A stretch of DNA of 34,907 nt from CAZVON01 sp964628435. GTDB lineage: Bacteria > Patescibacteriota > Microgenomatia > Levybacterales > UBA12049. Each line of letters opens with the position of its first letter. Position 1 is the stretch's first letter. Positions 1-8,062 of this stretch are shown in pieces. The translations under genes and the position numbers were made by a program. The notes under the pieces are model-generated. The model was given only the letters and a program-made list of their open reading frames with translations, made no database searches and was not told the origin of the DNA. Location of the stretch: assembly GCA_964628435.1 (NCBI GenBank), contig CAZVON010000010.1, forward strand, positions 1 to 34,907, given 5' to 3'.

Positions 1-59
1 GGAGTCCGGTCGGACGCTTGTTCTACAGCCAAGTGGAATTGCTCCTCTGCCACCTCAGC
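1..59 (-). tRNA. tRNA-Tyr (GTA), 3' part beyond the window edge
   Basis: Read on the minus strand, the segment starts with a 7-base acceptor strand (GCTGAGG, 59-53) and the TGGCAGAG D-arm start seen in class II tRNAs. An anticodon loop CTGTAGA follows, with anticodon GTA at 26-24. Next comes a perfect variable-arm hairpin GTCC-GACC-GGAC at 15-4, as expected of bacterial tRNA-Tyr. The T-arm and the 3' acceptor strand lie outside the window. The base 3' of the anticodon is G rather than the usual A, and the base pair closing the loop is a G-A mismatch, so the gene is slightly atypical. Confidence 0.7.
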
Positions 60-77
60 GTGGAAAAATAATATGAT

Positions 78-115
78 TGAGCCTACTTTCGGATTCGGAC
101 CGACGACCTGCTGTT
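78..115 (-). other. tRNA-like 3' half without a matching 5' half
   Basis: Read on the minus strand, this stretch has a variable loop AGGTC, a T-stem and loop (TCCGAAT, where TTCGAAT is usual) and an acceptor 3' strand AGTAGGC followed by TCA. No 5' partner GCCTACT is found upstream before tRNA-Thr, and the expected anticodon stem does not fold well. The T-stem has one mismatch. It lies between two real tRNA genes, so it may be a decayed tRNA, a tRNA split by an insertion, or an assembly artefact. Confidence 0.35.
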
Positions 116-144
116 GATCCCAGAAAAATCGTTTGCTTGCCTGA

Positions 145-215
145 GCCGAGACCGAGATTCGAACTCGGGACCTATTGTTTACAAAACAATTGCTCTACCG
201 CTGAGCTATCTCGGC
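145..215 (-). tRNA. tRNA-Thr (TGT)
   Basis: A complete 71-nt cloverleaf is present on the minus strand. The acceptor pairs GCCGAGA with TCTCGGC, the D-stem is GCTC/GAGC, the anticodon stem is ATTGT/ACAAT with loop TTTGTAA (anticodon TGT, reading ACA), and the T-arm is CCGAG-TTCGAAT-CTCGG. The 3' CCA is not encoded; the genome has TCA. It is the first gene of a minus-strand tRNA cluster, with its own promoter at 226-254. Confidence 0.95.
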
Positions 216-225
216 AGCTTCTTGC

Positions 226-254
226 ATTTTACCAAACCCGAAAGATCAGAGCAA
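226..254 (-). promoter_or_regulatory. Promoter of tRNA-Thr cluster
   Basis: On the minus strand a -35 TTGCTC (254-249), a 17-base spacer and a -10 TAAAAT (231-226) lie ten bases before the 5' end of tRNA-Thr. The spacing and position fit a sigma-70-type stable-RNA promoter. Confidence 0.6.
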
Positions 255-293
255 GGTTTTTGTATTAAAAGACAGGGAGATGTTAAGAAGAAA

Positions 294-327
294 CAAAAAA
301 TTGTCTAGTTATATAGACAATTTTTTG
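294..327. terminator. Bidirectional hairpin terminator
   Basis: A perfect 14-bp inverted repeat (294-307 with 314-327, loop GTTATA) carries six A on one flank and six T on the other. It can therefore act as an intrinsic terminator on either strand. It lies downstream of the minus-strand surface-protein genes and upstream of the tRNA cluster, so it probably insulates the two. Confidence 0.75.
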
Positions 328-643
328 TTGTAGTAGATATCATTGAATAAAAACTGTCTTTGGTACCGAAAGCAAACCCGCTTGCCGACTTGCCTGACGG
401 CAGTCAGGGCGAGACAGGTTGGTATTTCCCCAAAAGAGATAATTAGGAAGACTAAGCAAAGTTCCTCGGAACTTACGCTATGCGTCTCGTCCCTCGTCCG
501 CCTCAACAAGTCTGACTTGTCGGGCGGGACAGGTACCTCATTTAGTGTGAATTTGTAGAGGAAAAATCGCAACCGTTCCGAATACCAAAGAACAACCATA
601 GTATAAAATGTCAAAGGGCAAATGTCAAAGGGCAAATTGTCTT
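328..643. other. Intergenic region with GC-rich palindromes
   Basis: No convincing gene is seen here. The stretch holds a hairpin CCTGAC-GGCA-GTCAGG (393-408), a longer imperfect hairpin (496-530, inner stem ACAAGT/ACTTGT), and a 14-base direct repeat, AAATGTCAAAGGGC, at 606-619 and 620-633. The open frames over it in both directions have no family features. It looks like repeat-derived spacer between the surface-protein operon and its terminator. Confidence 0.5.
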
Positions 644-3600
644 TTAGGGTGCTACTTCTTTCCACAGATACGTTGGGTGCTTAATGACTTCTGGGGCGTT
701 AATAATTAAATCAGGCCTTTCGGTAAAGGTAAACGTTGGGCATTGAGCCGTATTATTGCAGAGTGTTCGGTTATTGGTGAATGAGCCGCCTTGCAGTTTC
801 GCGTTCACCACGACTGCGCCTTTTATATTGAGCCGTTTGTCGATTGTTGGACAACTGTTGAGTCCTTCGACAATAAAATTTCGGTCCGCGCTATAAAACC
901 CTTCCACATTTGCTGTTGTAGACGTTGTGTCAGTTTCTCCAACACCTGAAATAACGCGAATATCTTGGGAAGCAGATACGGTTAAGCTCGAACCAGAATT
1001 AATAGTTACGTTTCCTTCGATATAAAACGTGCCATTGATCAAGAATACATAGGATCTATTGCCTCGCACATTGTACTGCTTAAAATGCACATCTGAATTC
1101 GCTTTATACACTCCGCTTGGAAAATCTGCGATAACAGAGGTAAGATTGCAATCATTAAGATTACAAACAGTTGCTAAGTCTGTAATGGGTAAGCCACTTC
1201 GCTGTGCGGTGCCAAGCAAGTAGTCATACGAAGTACGAATAGTCGTGGGATTTGACGGTGTAAAAACTTCTGGATATACGGTACCGCCAACAATCCAGTT
1301 ATAGGGATTTGGTGATGCCTGGCCCTCGCCAAAATCGTATAAACTATCTCCAGACAGAATTACTCCTGGCGTGTCGCTTGAACTACCAGGAATAGATACA
1401 TAGGGATTACCGCACGCAGTTGGATTGATTGCTCCTGGGGTGGGCGTAGGTCCTCCGGGAGTTGGCGTTGGACTGCCTGGCCCAACAGTTGGGGTAGGAG
1501 TACTCACGGGAGGTATACACGCGTTGGCAATGCCATTGTCGTTTCGGCAATCCGCGCCAATGCACACAAACCACGGACACACGTTATTTTTAAGACCAAA
1601 GTTAAGATTCTGAATACTGCCGTTGGTACAAAGAGACGCGGGGGTACATACGTCACCTACAGAAACAATATAGGAAGGTGGTGGTCCATTAAGCGGGACA
1701 GACATTTGGTAGCCATCAGGAAGAGCAGAGGTATATGATACTCGATAAAGTCCTTGAAGTAATCCACCAACATTGAATGTGCCATTAGTTGTGTTTGCTA
1801 TAACAAGAGTGGGAGTGGGGTAAATGGTAACACTAGGATTAGGAGTTGGAGTAACCGTAGGTGTTAACACAGATGTTGGAGTTGGAGTAGGAGAAGTGCA
1901 GGCAATTCGTGTTAATACCACGTCATCGATCCATAAAATGTATGGTGAGTGTCGTGATTGGATATACACATCTAGATTGACCGCGCCGCTGAATTGTACT
2001 TGTCCTTGAATTTGCTGCCAGTTAGTAGTAGGATTTATAGTTTGAATAAAGCTTCCAAACTCTTCACTTCCAATTTGAGCTCCATTCGGTTTGATTCCTA
2101 TTTGCAGAGGAGGATTTGTTTGTGCTGTATCTTGTTTTATCCAAGTTGAAACATTATAGGTACACGTAGCAGAGGGGTCAAATGAATTAAATATGGCGTA
2201 GCGGGAAAGTTGAATAACATTAATATATCCAGAGGTCGTATTGGTAATTTTTACTGACTTGTTGCCAGAATGTTTCTGCGATGTATCAACACTGCAGTTG
2301 CCCGATGCTTCGCTTACTTTTCTACAATCCCACCCAGTAGCTTTTTGCCCACCATTCCATAAGGGATCAGTCGTTGTCTCGGTAGATTCAAAAGAGTTAT
2401 TATGGACAAAGTTGTTGGGGACACTAGTTGGAGTAGGAAGCATAGGAGTGGGAGTAATTGTTGGCGTGGGCGTAGGTGGTGCGTTATATTGAAGTGTACC
2501 AGTTACTTGAGCATACACATTGACATTGCTATTGGCATTTACCCAAAATTCTATAGTATCGTTTTGAGATACAGAAGTAGTAACGCTAAATGAGTACTTG
2601 GTTTGAGTAGTCGTGGTTTGATTCCATAAAACCTGTGTTCCATTCTTCCGGATACTATAATCAGGATTATATCGGACCCCTCCAGCATTTTGAGTGCGTT
2701 GAAACGATCCAGAAATGGTTAAAGGGCCATTTTTATATGCTACCCAACGCACGACTGGTATAATATTGGGTTCCGCATTCATACCAAGAACAGTAGAAAA
2801 CTTTTTAATATACGAATTTTGGTTTGAAGAACTTCCCCACCATTGTTGGGTTGCATTCCAGGGGAATTGTGTGTATTGCGAGTTATTTAAATTATAGGTT
2901 AGGTAATAAAAGCTGTTACCTCCTTGTGTTGTTGAGAAGTTGGTTACGATATTAGTAATTGGTTCTGGTGTTGGGGTTGGTGAGGGAGGGACAACAGGAG
3001 TAACAGTTGGTGTAGGTATCGGTGTAGACGTGGGGATTGGAGTTATTGAAAGAGTTGGAGTGGGTGTTAATGTTGGGATAAGAGTAGGGGTTGGAAGCGG
3101 GCCATCGGCTAACCACGTAAACAAGAACGAAGCAGGTCCGCCGGTGTAGTTTGGCTCGTCGATATCTTTGGACTTACTATCATTATTGTCAACAAACAAA
3201 TTCCCCGCAATCGAATAATAACGACTAATACCAGATTCAAAAAGACCTGGTATTGTTGTAAAGGTTGCAGGCGCGGGATAGTAGCTCGAAGGGTTATTTG
3301 CTTCTTGTACTACCACACCCCATGGGTATGTTCCTCCTTGCGGCACATCTATTTTTATAGATCCACTATATGTTTTACGTACACAGTAACCATTTTCGAT
3401 ATCGCATCCACCAAAGACACGTGTTGCATCAGTATAAACATGTCCTTTTATGAGTTGCCAATTAGAGGTTATTTGAATTGGATTTACCCAATCAGCATTA
3501 GCAATGTAGTATTTTTGGGCGTTATCTAATGTGGGATTTGTTTCTTGTAAAATACCAAAGTCAACTGTCTGATTTGGTTCACCTTTTTTTATTTGCGCGG

Positions 3601-4684
3601 AAATGCAATAGACACCCGCGGTACTGGTGTTAAGGGATTGATTCAGATGAATATTCGAACCTGTCTGGGTAATATTTTGGATAGCAACCGCGTTTGGGCT
3701 TGAGTATCCAGAAACGATTCTGCACGATGCATTGGCTGTTGAATTTTTGTTGCAGGTCCAATTGGAGGCCGCAATACCAGACGGCCAGTTAGCATCTGTG
3801 GTAGTTTTAGTAGTTTCGAAATTGCTATTTTGTGTTAAATTACCAGTTTGTGGACTAGAGCAACTACCGCGAGTCACAAGGATGTCGTCCACCAATAACT
3901 CACCTGTAGCGCCTTGGGCGGAAATATATACGTTAAAATTTCCCATATCAAATTCTTGTGTGCCAACCCGCGCTTTATACTTAAAAGGATTACTATAATA
4001 GTTTAACGAAGGACTATCCAGCATTATAGATTTTTTGAGAGACCAGGATAACGTTGCCTGGTTATTGGTGACTGCTGGTGCATTCAGGGTAATGTTTGCT
4101 TTACTGAGGTACAGCCTTTGCACACTCGATGTATAAGGCGTTTCGTTGTTAAAGCGCGCCCATACTTGATACAAGGCCAATCCGGTATCGCCTGTAGGTA
4201 ATGCTACTGTTGCAGTATTGCTAGCCTGAACAGTGAAACCTGGGTTATATATTCCGACCCATTGCGCAGACGATCCATCCCACTTGTGTACACTAATTAC
4301 ATAGCCGGTCGCATATTCACAACCTGATACACTTATCTGGATAGTATCGCTATTTAAAAGGATGCCGTACGGCTGAATAACCTTGCCACTACCATCTTGA
4401 ACAGTAAGGGTAACAGGATTACCGCATGTTGGCGCTGGTGTACCGCCTCCACCCCCGCCTCCAGGGCCACCGCAGGTAGGCTCGCTATCCTGACTATTGC
4501 AGTACAGCGTTCCTGTGGCACAACAAAGACTTCCTGAGTAGTACCAGCAATTTCCATGAGCACATTCTTGACCACTGGGAGTAGTTACATGACCAGCAAA
4601 AACATTGGAGGGATTTTTAAAACTAAATACAGTCAGGAAGAATAAACAAAGAAGAGTTAATAATCCTAGATTGATTCGATGCAT
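644..4684 (-). CDS. Giant secreted modular surface protein (1346 aa)
   Basis: A signal peptide spans about residues 1-31 (MHRINLGLL... ending VFAG). A Cys-rich segment and a run of seven Gly follow (about 74-81). Two similar beta-sandwich modules resembling CBM_4_9-type domains lie at about 285-470 and 755-925; both start with an N-x-F-x-x-T-x-TTTD...W pattern and carry matching Cys. Pro/Thr linkers are at about 525-577, 733-752, 930-958 and 1058-1085, and a partial SdrD-B-like stretch precedes the last one. The C-terminal domain (about 1087-1346) ends in RPDLIINAPEVIKHPTYLW, a tail I associate with large CPR surface proteins. It is the last gene of a three-gene minus-strand secretome cluster, 20 bp after the previous gene. 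No enzymatic motif is seen; adhesion or glycan binding at the cell surface is an inference. Confidence 0.85.
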   Translation of the reverse strand: MHRINLGLLTLLCLFFLTVFSFKNPSNVFAGHVTTPSGQECAHGNCWYYSGSLCCATGTLYCNSQDSEPTCGGPGGGGGGGTPAPTCGNPVTLTVQDGSGKVIQPYGILLNSDTIQISVSGCEYATGYVISVHKWDGSSAQWVGIYNPGFTVQASNTATVALPTGDTGLALYQVWARFNNETPYTSSVQRLYLSKANITLNAPAVTNNQATLSWSLKKSIMLDSPSLNYYSNPFKYKARVGTQEFDMGNFNVYISAQGATGELLVDDILVTRGSCSSPQTGNLTQNSNFETTKTTTDANWPSGIAASNWTCNKNSTANASCRIVSGYSSPNAVAIQNITQTGSNIHLNQSLNTSTAGVYCISAQIKKGEPNQTVDFGILQETNPTLDNAQKYYIANADWVNPIQITSNWQLIKGHVYTDATRVFGGCDIENGYCVRKTYSGSIKIDVPQGGTYPWGVVVQEANNPSSYYPAPATFTTIPGLFESGISRYYSIAGNLFVDNNDSKSKDIDEPNYTGGPASFLFTWLADGPLPTPTLIPTLTPTPTLSITPIPTSTPIPTPTVTPVVPPSPTPTPEPITNIVTNFSTTQGGNSFYYLTYNLNNSQYTQFPWNATQQWWGSSSNQNSYIKKFSTVLGMNAEPNIIPVVRWVAYKNGPLTISGSFQRTQNAGGVRYNPDYSIRKNGTQVLWNQTTTTQTKYSFSVTTSVSQNDTIEFWVNANSNVNVYAQVTGTLQYNAPPTPTPTITPTPMLPTPTSVPNNFVHNNSFESTETTTDPLWNGGQKATGWDCRKVSEASGNCSVDTSQKHSGNKSVKITNTTSGYINVIQLSRYAIFNSFDPSATCTYNVSTWIKQDTAQTNPPLQIGIKPNGAQIGSEEFGSFIQTINPTTNWQQIQGQVQFSGAVNLDVYIQSRHSPYILWIDDVVLTRIACTSPTPTPTSVLTPTVTPTPNPSVTIYPTPTLVIANTTNGTFNVGGLLQGLYRVSYTSALPDGYQMSVPLNGPPPSYIVSVGDVCTPASLCTNGSIQNLNFGLKNNVCPWFVCIGADCRNDNGIANACIPPVSTPTPTVGPGSPTPTPGGPTPTPGAINPTACGNPYVSIPGSSSDTPGVILSGDSLYDFGEGQASPNPYNWIVGGTVYPEVFTPSNPTTIRTSYDYLLGTAQRSGLPITDLATVCNLNDCNLTSVIADFPSGVYKANSDVHFKQYNVRGNRSYVFLINGTFYIEGNVTINSGSSLTVSASQDIRVISGVGETDTTSTTANVEGFYSADRNFIVEGLNSCPTIDKRLNIKGAVVVNAKLQGGSFTNNRTLCNNTAQCPTFTFTERPDLIINAPEVIKHPTYLWKEVAP

Positions 4685-4704
4685 GGTATGTCACAAAATA
4701 GTAT

Positions 4705-5124
4705 TTATTGAGCCGTTAAGATATTTATTTGTGTTACCTGGTATTGATTGCTTATTTGTTCAAGGTACACGCTGACTACATCACCTGTTTTAAGCACTGT
4801 TATATCTTTTTGGCCTTTTGGAGTAACAACCAGCGAGGAAGATGAGACAGAAAAAGTATCGGAAACACCAGCAGAATTTTTAAATGAGATTTTCTGGGGA
4901 GTAATACTTTCTACGGTTGCTTTTTCGATATACGCAATACGTTTAGTGAATAGAGGGCTTATCTTTTCAGGTTCGACTGGAGGGAATGTATTAATGGATA
5001 CGGCCCTTGGAGGTTCTGGAAGAAGAGGAGTCTTTTGGGTTTTTCTTTTTTCCACAACAACAATCGTGACAATAAGTATAACAATCGCGACCACTACTAC
5101 AATAGTGTACTTTTTATATTTCAT
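4705..5124 (-). CDS. Membrane-anchored hypothetical protein
   Basis: The protein has 139 residues from the preferred ATG at 5124. A longer frame begins at 5166, but the internal start places the Lys-rich start MKYKK directly before a single transmembrane helix (about residues 7-24). The helix is followed by a Lys-rich stop-transfer segment, a Pro-rich linker, and a small beta-rich domain (about 65-139) resembling OB-like DUF5666 folds (phrases such as VTPKGQKDITVLKTGDVVSV). It sits between two secreted-protein genes on the same strand. The function is unknown; an extracytoplasmic soluble domain on a membrane stalk is what the sequence shows. Confidence 0.7.
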   Translation of the reverse strand: MKYKKYTIVVVVAIVILIVTIVVVEKRKTQKTPLLPEPPRAVSINTFPPVEPEKISPLFTKRIAYIEKATVESITPQKISFKNSAGVSDTFSVSSSSLVVTPKGQKDITVLKTGDVVSVYLEQISNQYQVTQINILTAQ

Positions 5125-5183
5125 AAGTTTAATAGTATCGTATCTCAAATGCATAGCTTGTTGCAAGAGACGGCTCTTTCTTT

Positions 5184-5696
5184 TTATGGAACTGCGAATG
5201 TAAATGGATTGCTCGTTGTAAATAAGTACCCTGCGGGAAAACCTGCTGCGTCTATGGTAATTTGGTAGGTGCCAACCGCAAGGCCACTAAAGGTATATTT
5301 TTGGCTGCAACTTGCGTCTTGGGTAAATGTCGTGGCGTTACGAAGATTGCCACCCAAATATAATCGCACGGTAACTTGGCCGTTGTAACACTGTTCGGTA
5401 CCATCTCTTGTTCCACTGCCGTTTCGGTCGATAAACACAATGCCAGTTACAGTATAGATAACTTCGTTTGGCGCTTGAGTGGGAGTAGGAGGCGCGGCTT
5501 GGGTGGGGAATGGCGTATTGGTAGGCGCTGCGGTTGCAACAGGAGTCGTAGGAGTAGCACCAGCAGTTGGTGAGACATCGGGAGTAAAAGACCAATCAGC
5601 AGTAGCAGGATAAGGTTTTAAAAAGGTAATGATACTCAGAAGAATAACCGAAGAAATTAAAAACCCAATACACAAAGCGCCTTTAAAAAACCGCAT
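5184..5696 (-). CDS. Secreted SdrD-B-like domain protein
   Basis: The 170-residue protein has an N-terminal signal or anchor helix (about 8-27), a Pro/Thr/Ala linker (about 40-77) and one SdrD-B/Cna-B-like beta domain (about 80-170). That domain starts GIVFIDRNGSGTRDGTEQ, the Ca-binding-like turn of this family, and ends in GTYQITID. Cys103 and Cys130 could form a disulfide. It is the first gene of the minus-strand secretome cluster. A TATAGT box lies 5 bases before the ATG, with a TTGACT 20 bases upstream of it. Such domains act as stalk modules in cell-wall proteins; here only one copy is present and no sortase motif is visible. Confidence 0.75.
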   Translation of the reverse strand: MRFFKGALCIGFLISSVILLSIITFLKPYPATADWSFTPDVSPTAGATPTTPVATAAPTNTPFPTQAAPPTPTQAPNEVIYTVTGIVFIDRNGSGTRDGTEQCYNGQVTVRLYLGGNLRNATTFTQDASCSQKYTFSGLAVGTYQITIDAAGFPAGYLFTTSNPFTFAVP

Positions 5697-5770
5697 ACAC
5701 TACTATATTTGCAAAGCCGTAGAAAGAAGTCAAGAACAACTAAATTTTCTACCATCAAATAATATTCTGC

Positions 5771-5800
5771 TTGACTTTTTCTTCTCAACTTCTCTATCAT
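5771..5800 (+). promoter_or_regulatory. Promoter giving a leaderless mRNA
   Basis: TTGACT (5771-5776), an 18-base spacer and TATCAT (5795-5800) stand six bases before the ATG at 5807. Transcription would start at or next to the start codon. No ribosome-binding site exists. Confidence 0.6.
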
Positions 5801-5806
5801 TATCTT

Positions 5807-6532
5807 ATGGATACAACCTCTGCCCAAAATTCTGCGCAACCGCAACCATCTCAACCCCAACCTGTTATACCGTCGATTCCTCCGGTTGCACCGCAAAACA
5901 GTTCTTCGGAAAGTAAAGGATTGTTAGGTATTGGTATTATTGTCGTGTTATTGTTCACAACTCTTTTTGCCCTTAATTATGTAAATGTGTTGCCCATCTC
6001 TGACTTTTTGCCGTTTTTGCCTCATCAGACAACCCCGATTGAATCAGGAGCAACCCCAACTCAGCCACCTCAGCCTAAAATTGTTACCGCGCCACAAAAA
6101 ACACTTTCCGCTGGCTTTGACGCCTCTTTGCAAAATGGTCCGTATAAATGCCCAATGCTTTTAGTCCATTGCCAGAATATAAAAGATCCAGCCGATTCGG
6201 TATCTGCAAAAACAATATCGAAGCTACCTTTATATGCGGTGTTTGACGGGACAGCAGAAGCATTGCCTTCTAGCCATCCAAATGTAGATGGCACCAATGA
6301 GCAGTTTAATTTAATTCTTCTTACCAACGAACCACGGGGGTTGCAGGGAATGTATTATTATAAAGGAGAAGTATTTCCCAAAAGAACTGTTAAAGCAGGC
6401 GAGCAACTTATAGATACAAATGGAGAAGTACTCGAATTTATGGACAAAGCAGCAGCAGTTTTTAAACTCATGAAACTAACAACAACAGGGAGCGAAGTAG
6501 TAAAACTCTCAGCAATAGATTTTACCAGGTAA
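5807..6532 (+). CDS. Single-span membrane protein with extracellular domain
   Basis: The ATG at 5807 gives 241 residues; a longer frame starting at 5771 would use the promoter's -35 box as its start and is rejected. A cytoplasmic Pro/Gln-rich N-terminus (about 1-38) precedes one transmembrane helix (about 39-60). A Pro/Thr linker and an outer domain of about 145 residues with two Cys (CPMLLVHC) follow. The next gene starts 3 bases after its stop, so the two form an operon. I do not recognise the outer domain. The arrangement suggests a surface-exposed partner of the secreted NBR1-Ig-like protein downstream, which is inference from adjacency only. Confidence 0.7.
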   Translation: MDTTSAQNSAQPQPSQPQPVIPSIPPVAPQNSSSESKGLLGIGIIVVLLFTTLFALNYVNVLPISDFLPFLPHQTTPIESGATPTQPPQPKIVTAPQKTLSAGFDASLQNGPYKCPMLLVHCQNIKDPADSVSAKTISKLPLYAVFDGTAEALPSSHPNVDGTNEQFNLILLTNEPRGLQGMYYYKGEVFPKRTVKAGEQLIDTNGEVLEFMDKAAAVFKLMKLTTTGSEVVKLSAIDFTR

Positions 6533-6535
6533 GCT

Positions 6536-8056
6536 ATGAAAAGAATTAATATATTTTCATTTTTCGTATTGCTTATAACACTTAATGCATTTGTATTCCC
6601 TTCATCGGTATTGGCAGTCGTTAATGAGCTTGAAAATGGGGGAATGAATCAGACTTTTAATTATAATGGAAATCCTTGTGTTCAAGTTGGTTGGTTACCT
6701 ACGCCTTCGTCAAATCTTTCCTCAATTGATTGCGAAGGACCAGTGTCTCGGTCCAATGGTATTTCGTTAAAAACTCGCGGTGGCGCAGAGGTTTCTCAAG
6801 CCATAACGGTTTCGCCGTTTTCTAATTTTTCCGCTTCGGTGTGGGTTACGACTTCTTCAAATGGTCGGGGAAGAATGGGAGTGAAATTAGGCAGTGGATC
6901 AATTGTATGGCAAACCAGCGAAAGTACGTCGTGGACACAACTGCTTTATACAGGCAACACGGGAGATAATACGTCGGTTACGATTTATTTTAGAACCGAA
7001 GACAGAGGATTGTCTGCTGGAGTCAGCGATACCTATTACGATGATGCCAATTTTGTAATTAACAATGGCGCAACCTGTGAGTCGATTACACCACCGGGTG
7101 GTGGAACAGTTACTTCTGGGCAAAGGTACAATGTCCAGACGCAATTTAAAAACGTTGGTCGGTCTACGTGGACAATAGCTGGAAATTACAACATGGGGTC
7201 GCAAGATCCACAGGATAATACCAATTGGGTAATCAATAGTACGCCAGGGTCGAATCGGTTGCCTGTTCCAAGCAGTATAGCGCCTGGGAGTATCGCGATT
7301 TTCAATTTCCAAGTAACCGCGCCCACTGTTTCCACAGCGACAAATTACAATTTTAACTGGCAGATGGTGCAGGAGGCAGTAGAATGGTTTGGGCAAAAAT
7401 GTACGTCCCAAGTCACCGTTAATCCATCCACACCTCCTACACCCACCGCTACCCCCATCCCTGGGCAGGCAAACTTAGGGCAACTTAACATAAACGCAGA
7501 TGTATCAACGAGTGCAATTACAGCAACGCCATATGGGACCAGTAGACTTCGCCAGGAAGATGACCCTGTTTTGGGAAGGAATGTATACAACGCCCTTATA
7601 ATAACTCAGAACGTTACTGGAGCAACAGCAGCAAATGTTGATCTTATTGCTACAGCATTTACCAATCAATCTTTTACTCCAGCTAATAATTCGTTATCAG
7701 AGCTCGTGCGAGGATCGAATTTGAATAATATAAAAGGCTTTGTACTTTTATATGCAAATAGAGCTCGGAGTGCGGCAGGTCAGAGTTTCCAGGCAGGAAA
7801 ATACTATATTTATTTTAATGGAGTATGGAGTTCGGGACGAAATCTAGAAAATATCTATGGAGACTCGGCTACTGGAATTAGAGTGCGTCCCACATCCAAT
7901 CTTCAAGGCAAAAGGGAATACGAGGCGCCAACTTTTAGTGTTACGTTATTTCGCTCATTGATTGCACAAGACACAAGTAGAACATGGGGAAATTATAGCT
8001 ATCTGATGAGGAATAATGGGGTAGAGACAATTCTTGTTCGAACACCTGCTCCTTAA
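6536..8056 (+). CDS. Secreted protein with CBM-like and NBR1-Ig-like domains
   Basis: The 506-residue protein has a signal peptide (about 1-27, ending VLAV). A beta-sandwich resembling CBM_4_9 follows (about 30-172, with YYDDANFVI near its end). An NBR1-type Ig-like domain (Nbr1_FW, about 180-295) follows, recognised from QFKNVGRSTWT, GSQDPQDN, a conserved Pro-Gly turn and YNFNWQMVQE...WFG. After a short Pro/Thr linker comes a C-terminal domain of about 190 residues of unknown type. The NBR1 Ig-like fold is known as a protein-binding module and is common in bacterial secreted proteins. The gene follows the membrane-protein gene in one operon and converges on the Tat-substrate gene with a 6-bp gap. 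Its role is probably cell-surface binding; no catalytic motif is visible. Confidence 0.85.
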   Translation: MKRINIFSFFVLLITLNAFVFPSSVLAVVNELENGGMNQTFNYNGNPCVQVGWLPTPSSNLSSIDCEGPVSRSNGISLKTRGGAEVSQAITVSPFSNFSASVWVTTSSNGRGRMGVKLGSGSIVWQTSESTSWTQLLYTGNTGDNTSVTIYFRTEDRGLSAGVSDTYYDDANFVINNGATCESITPPGGGTVTSGQRYNVQTQFKNVGRSTWTIAGNYNMGSQDPQDNTNWVINSTPGSNRLPVPSSIAPGSIAIFNFQVTAPTVSTATNYNFNWQMVQEAVEWFGQKCTSQVTVNPSTPPTPTATPIPGQANLGQLNINADVSTSAITATPYGTSRLRQEDDPVLGRNVYNALIITQNVTGATAANVDLIATAFTNQSFTPANNSLSELVRGSNLNNIKGFVLLYANRARSAAGQSFQAGKYYIYFNGVWSSGRNLENIYGDSATGIRVRPTSNLQGKREYEAPTFSVTLFRSLIAQDTSRTWGNYSYLMRNNGVETILVRTPAP

Positions 8057-8062
8057 CTGGCT

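Noticed and set aside
1425..3149. Plus-strand Val/Gly-rich frames
   Set aside because: They are reverse readings of Pro/Thr linkers of the giant surface protein.
4748..5203. 151-aa plus-strand frame
   Set aside because: It is a shadow of the membrane-anchored protein gene on the minus strand, which has a clear transmembrane helix and operon context.
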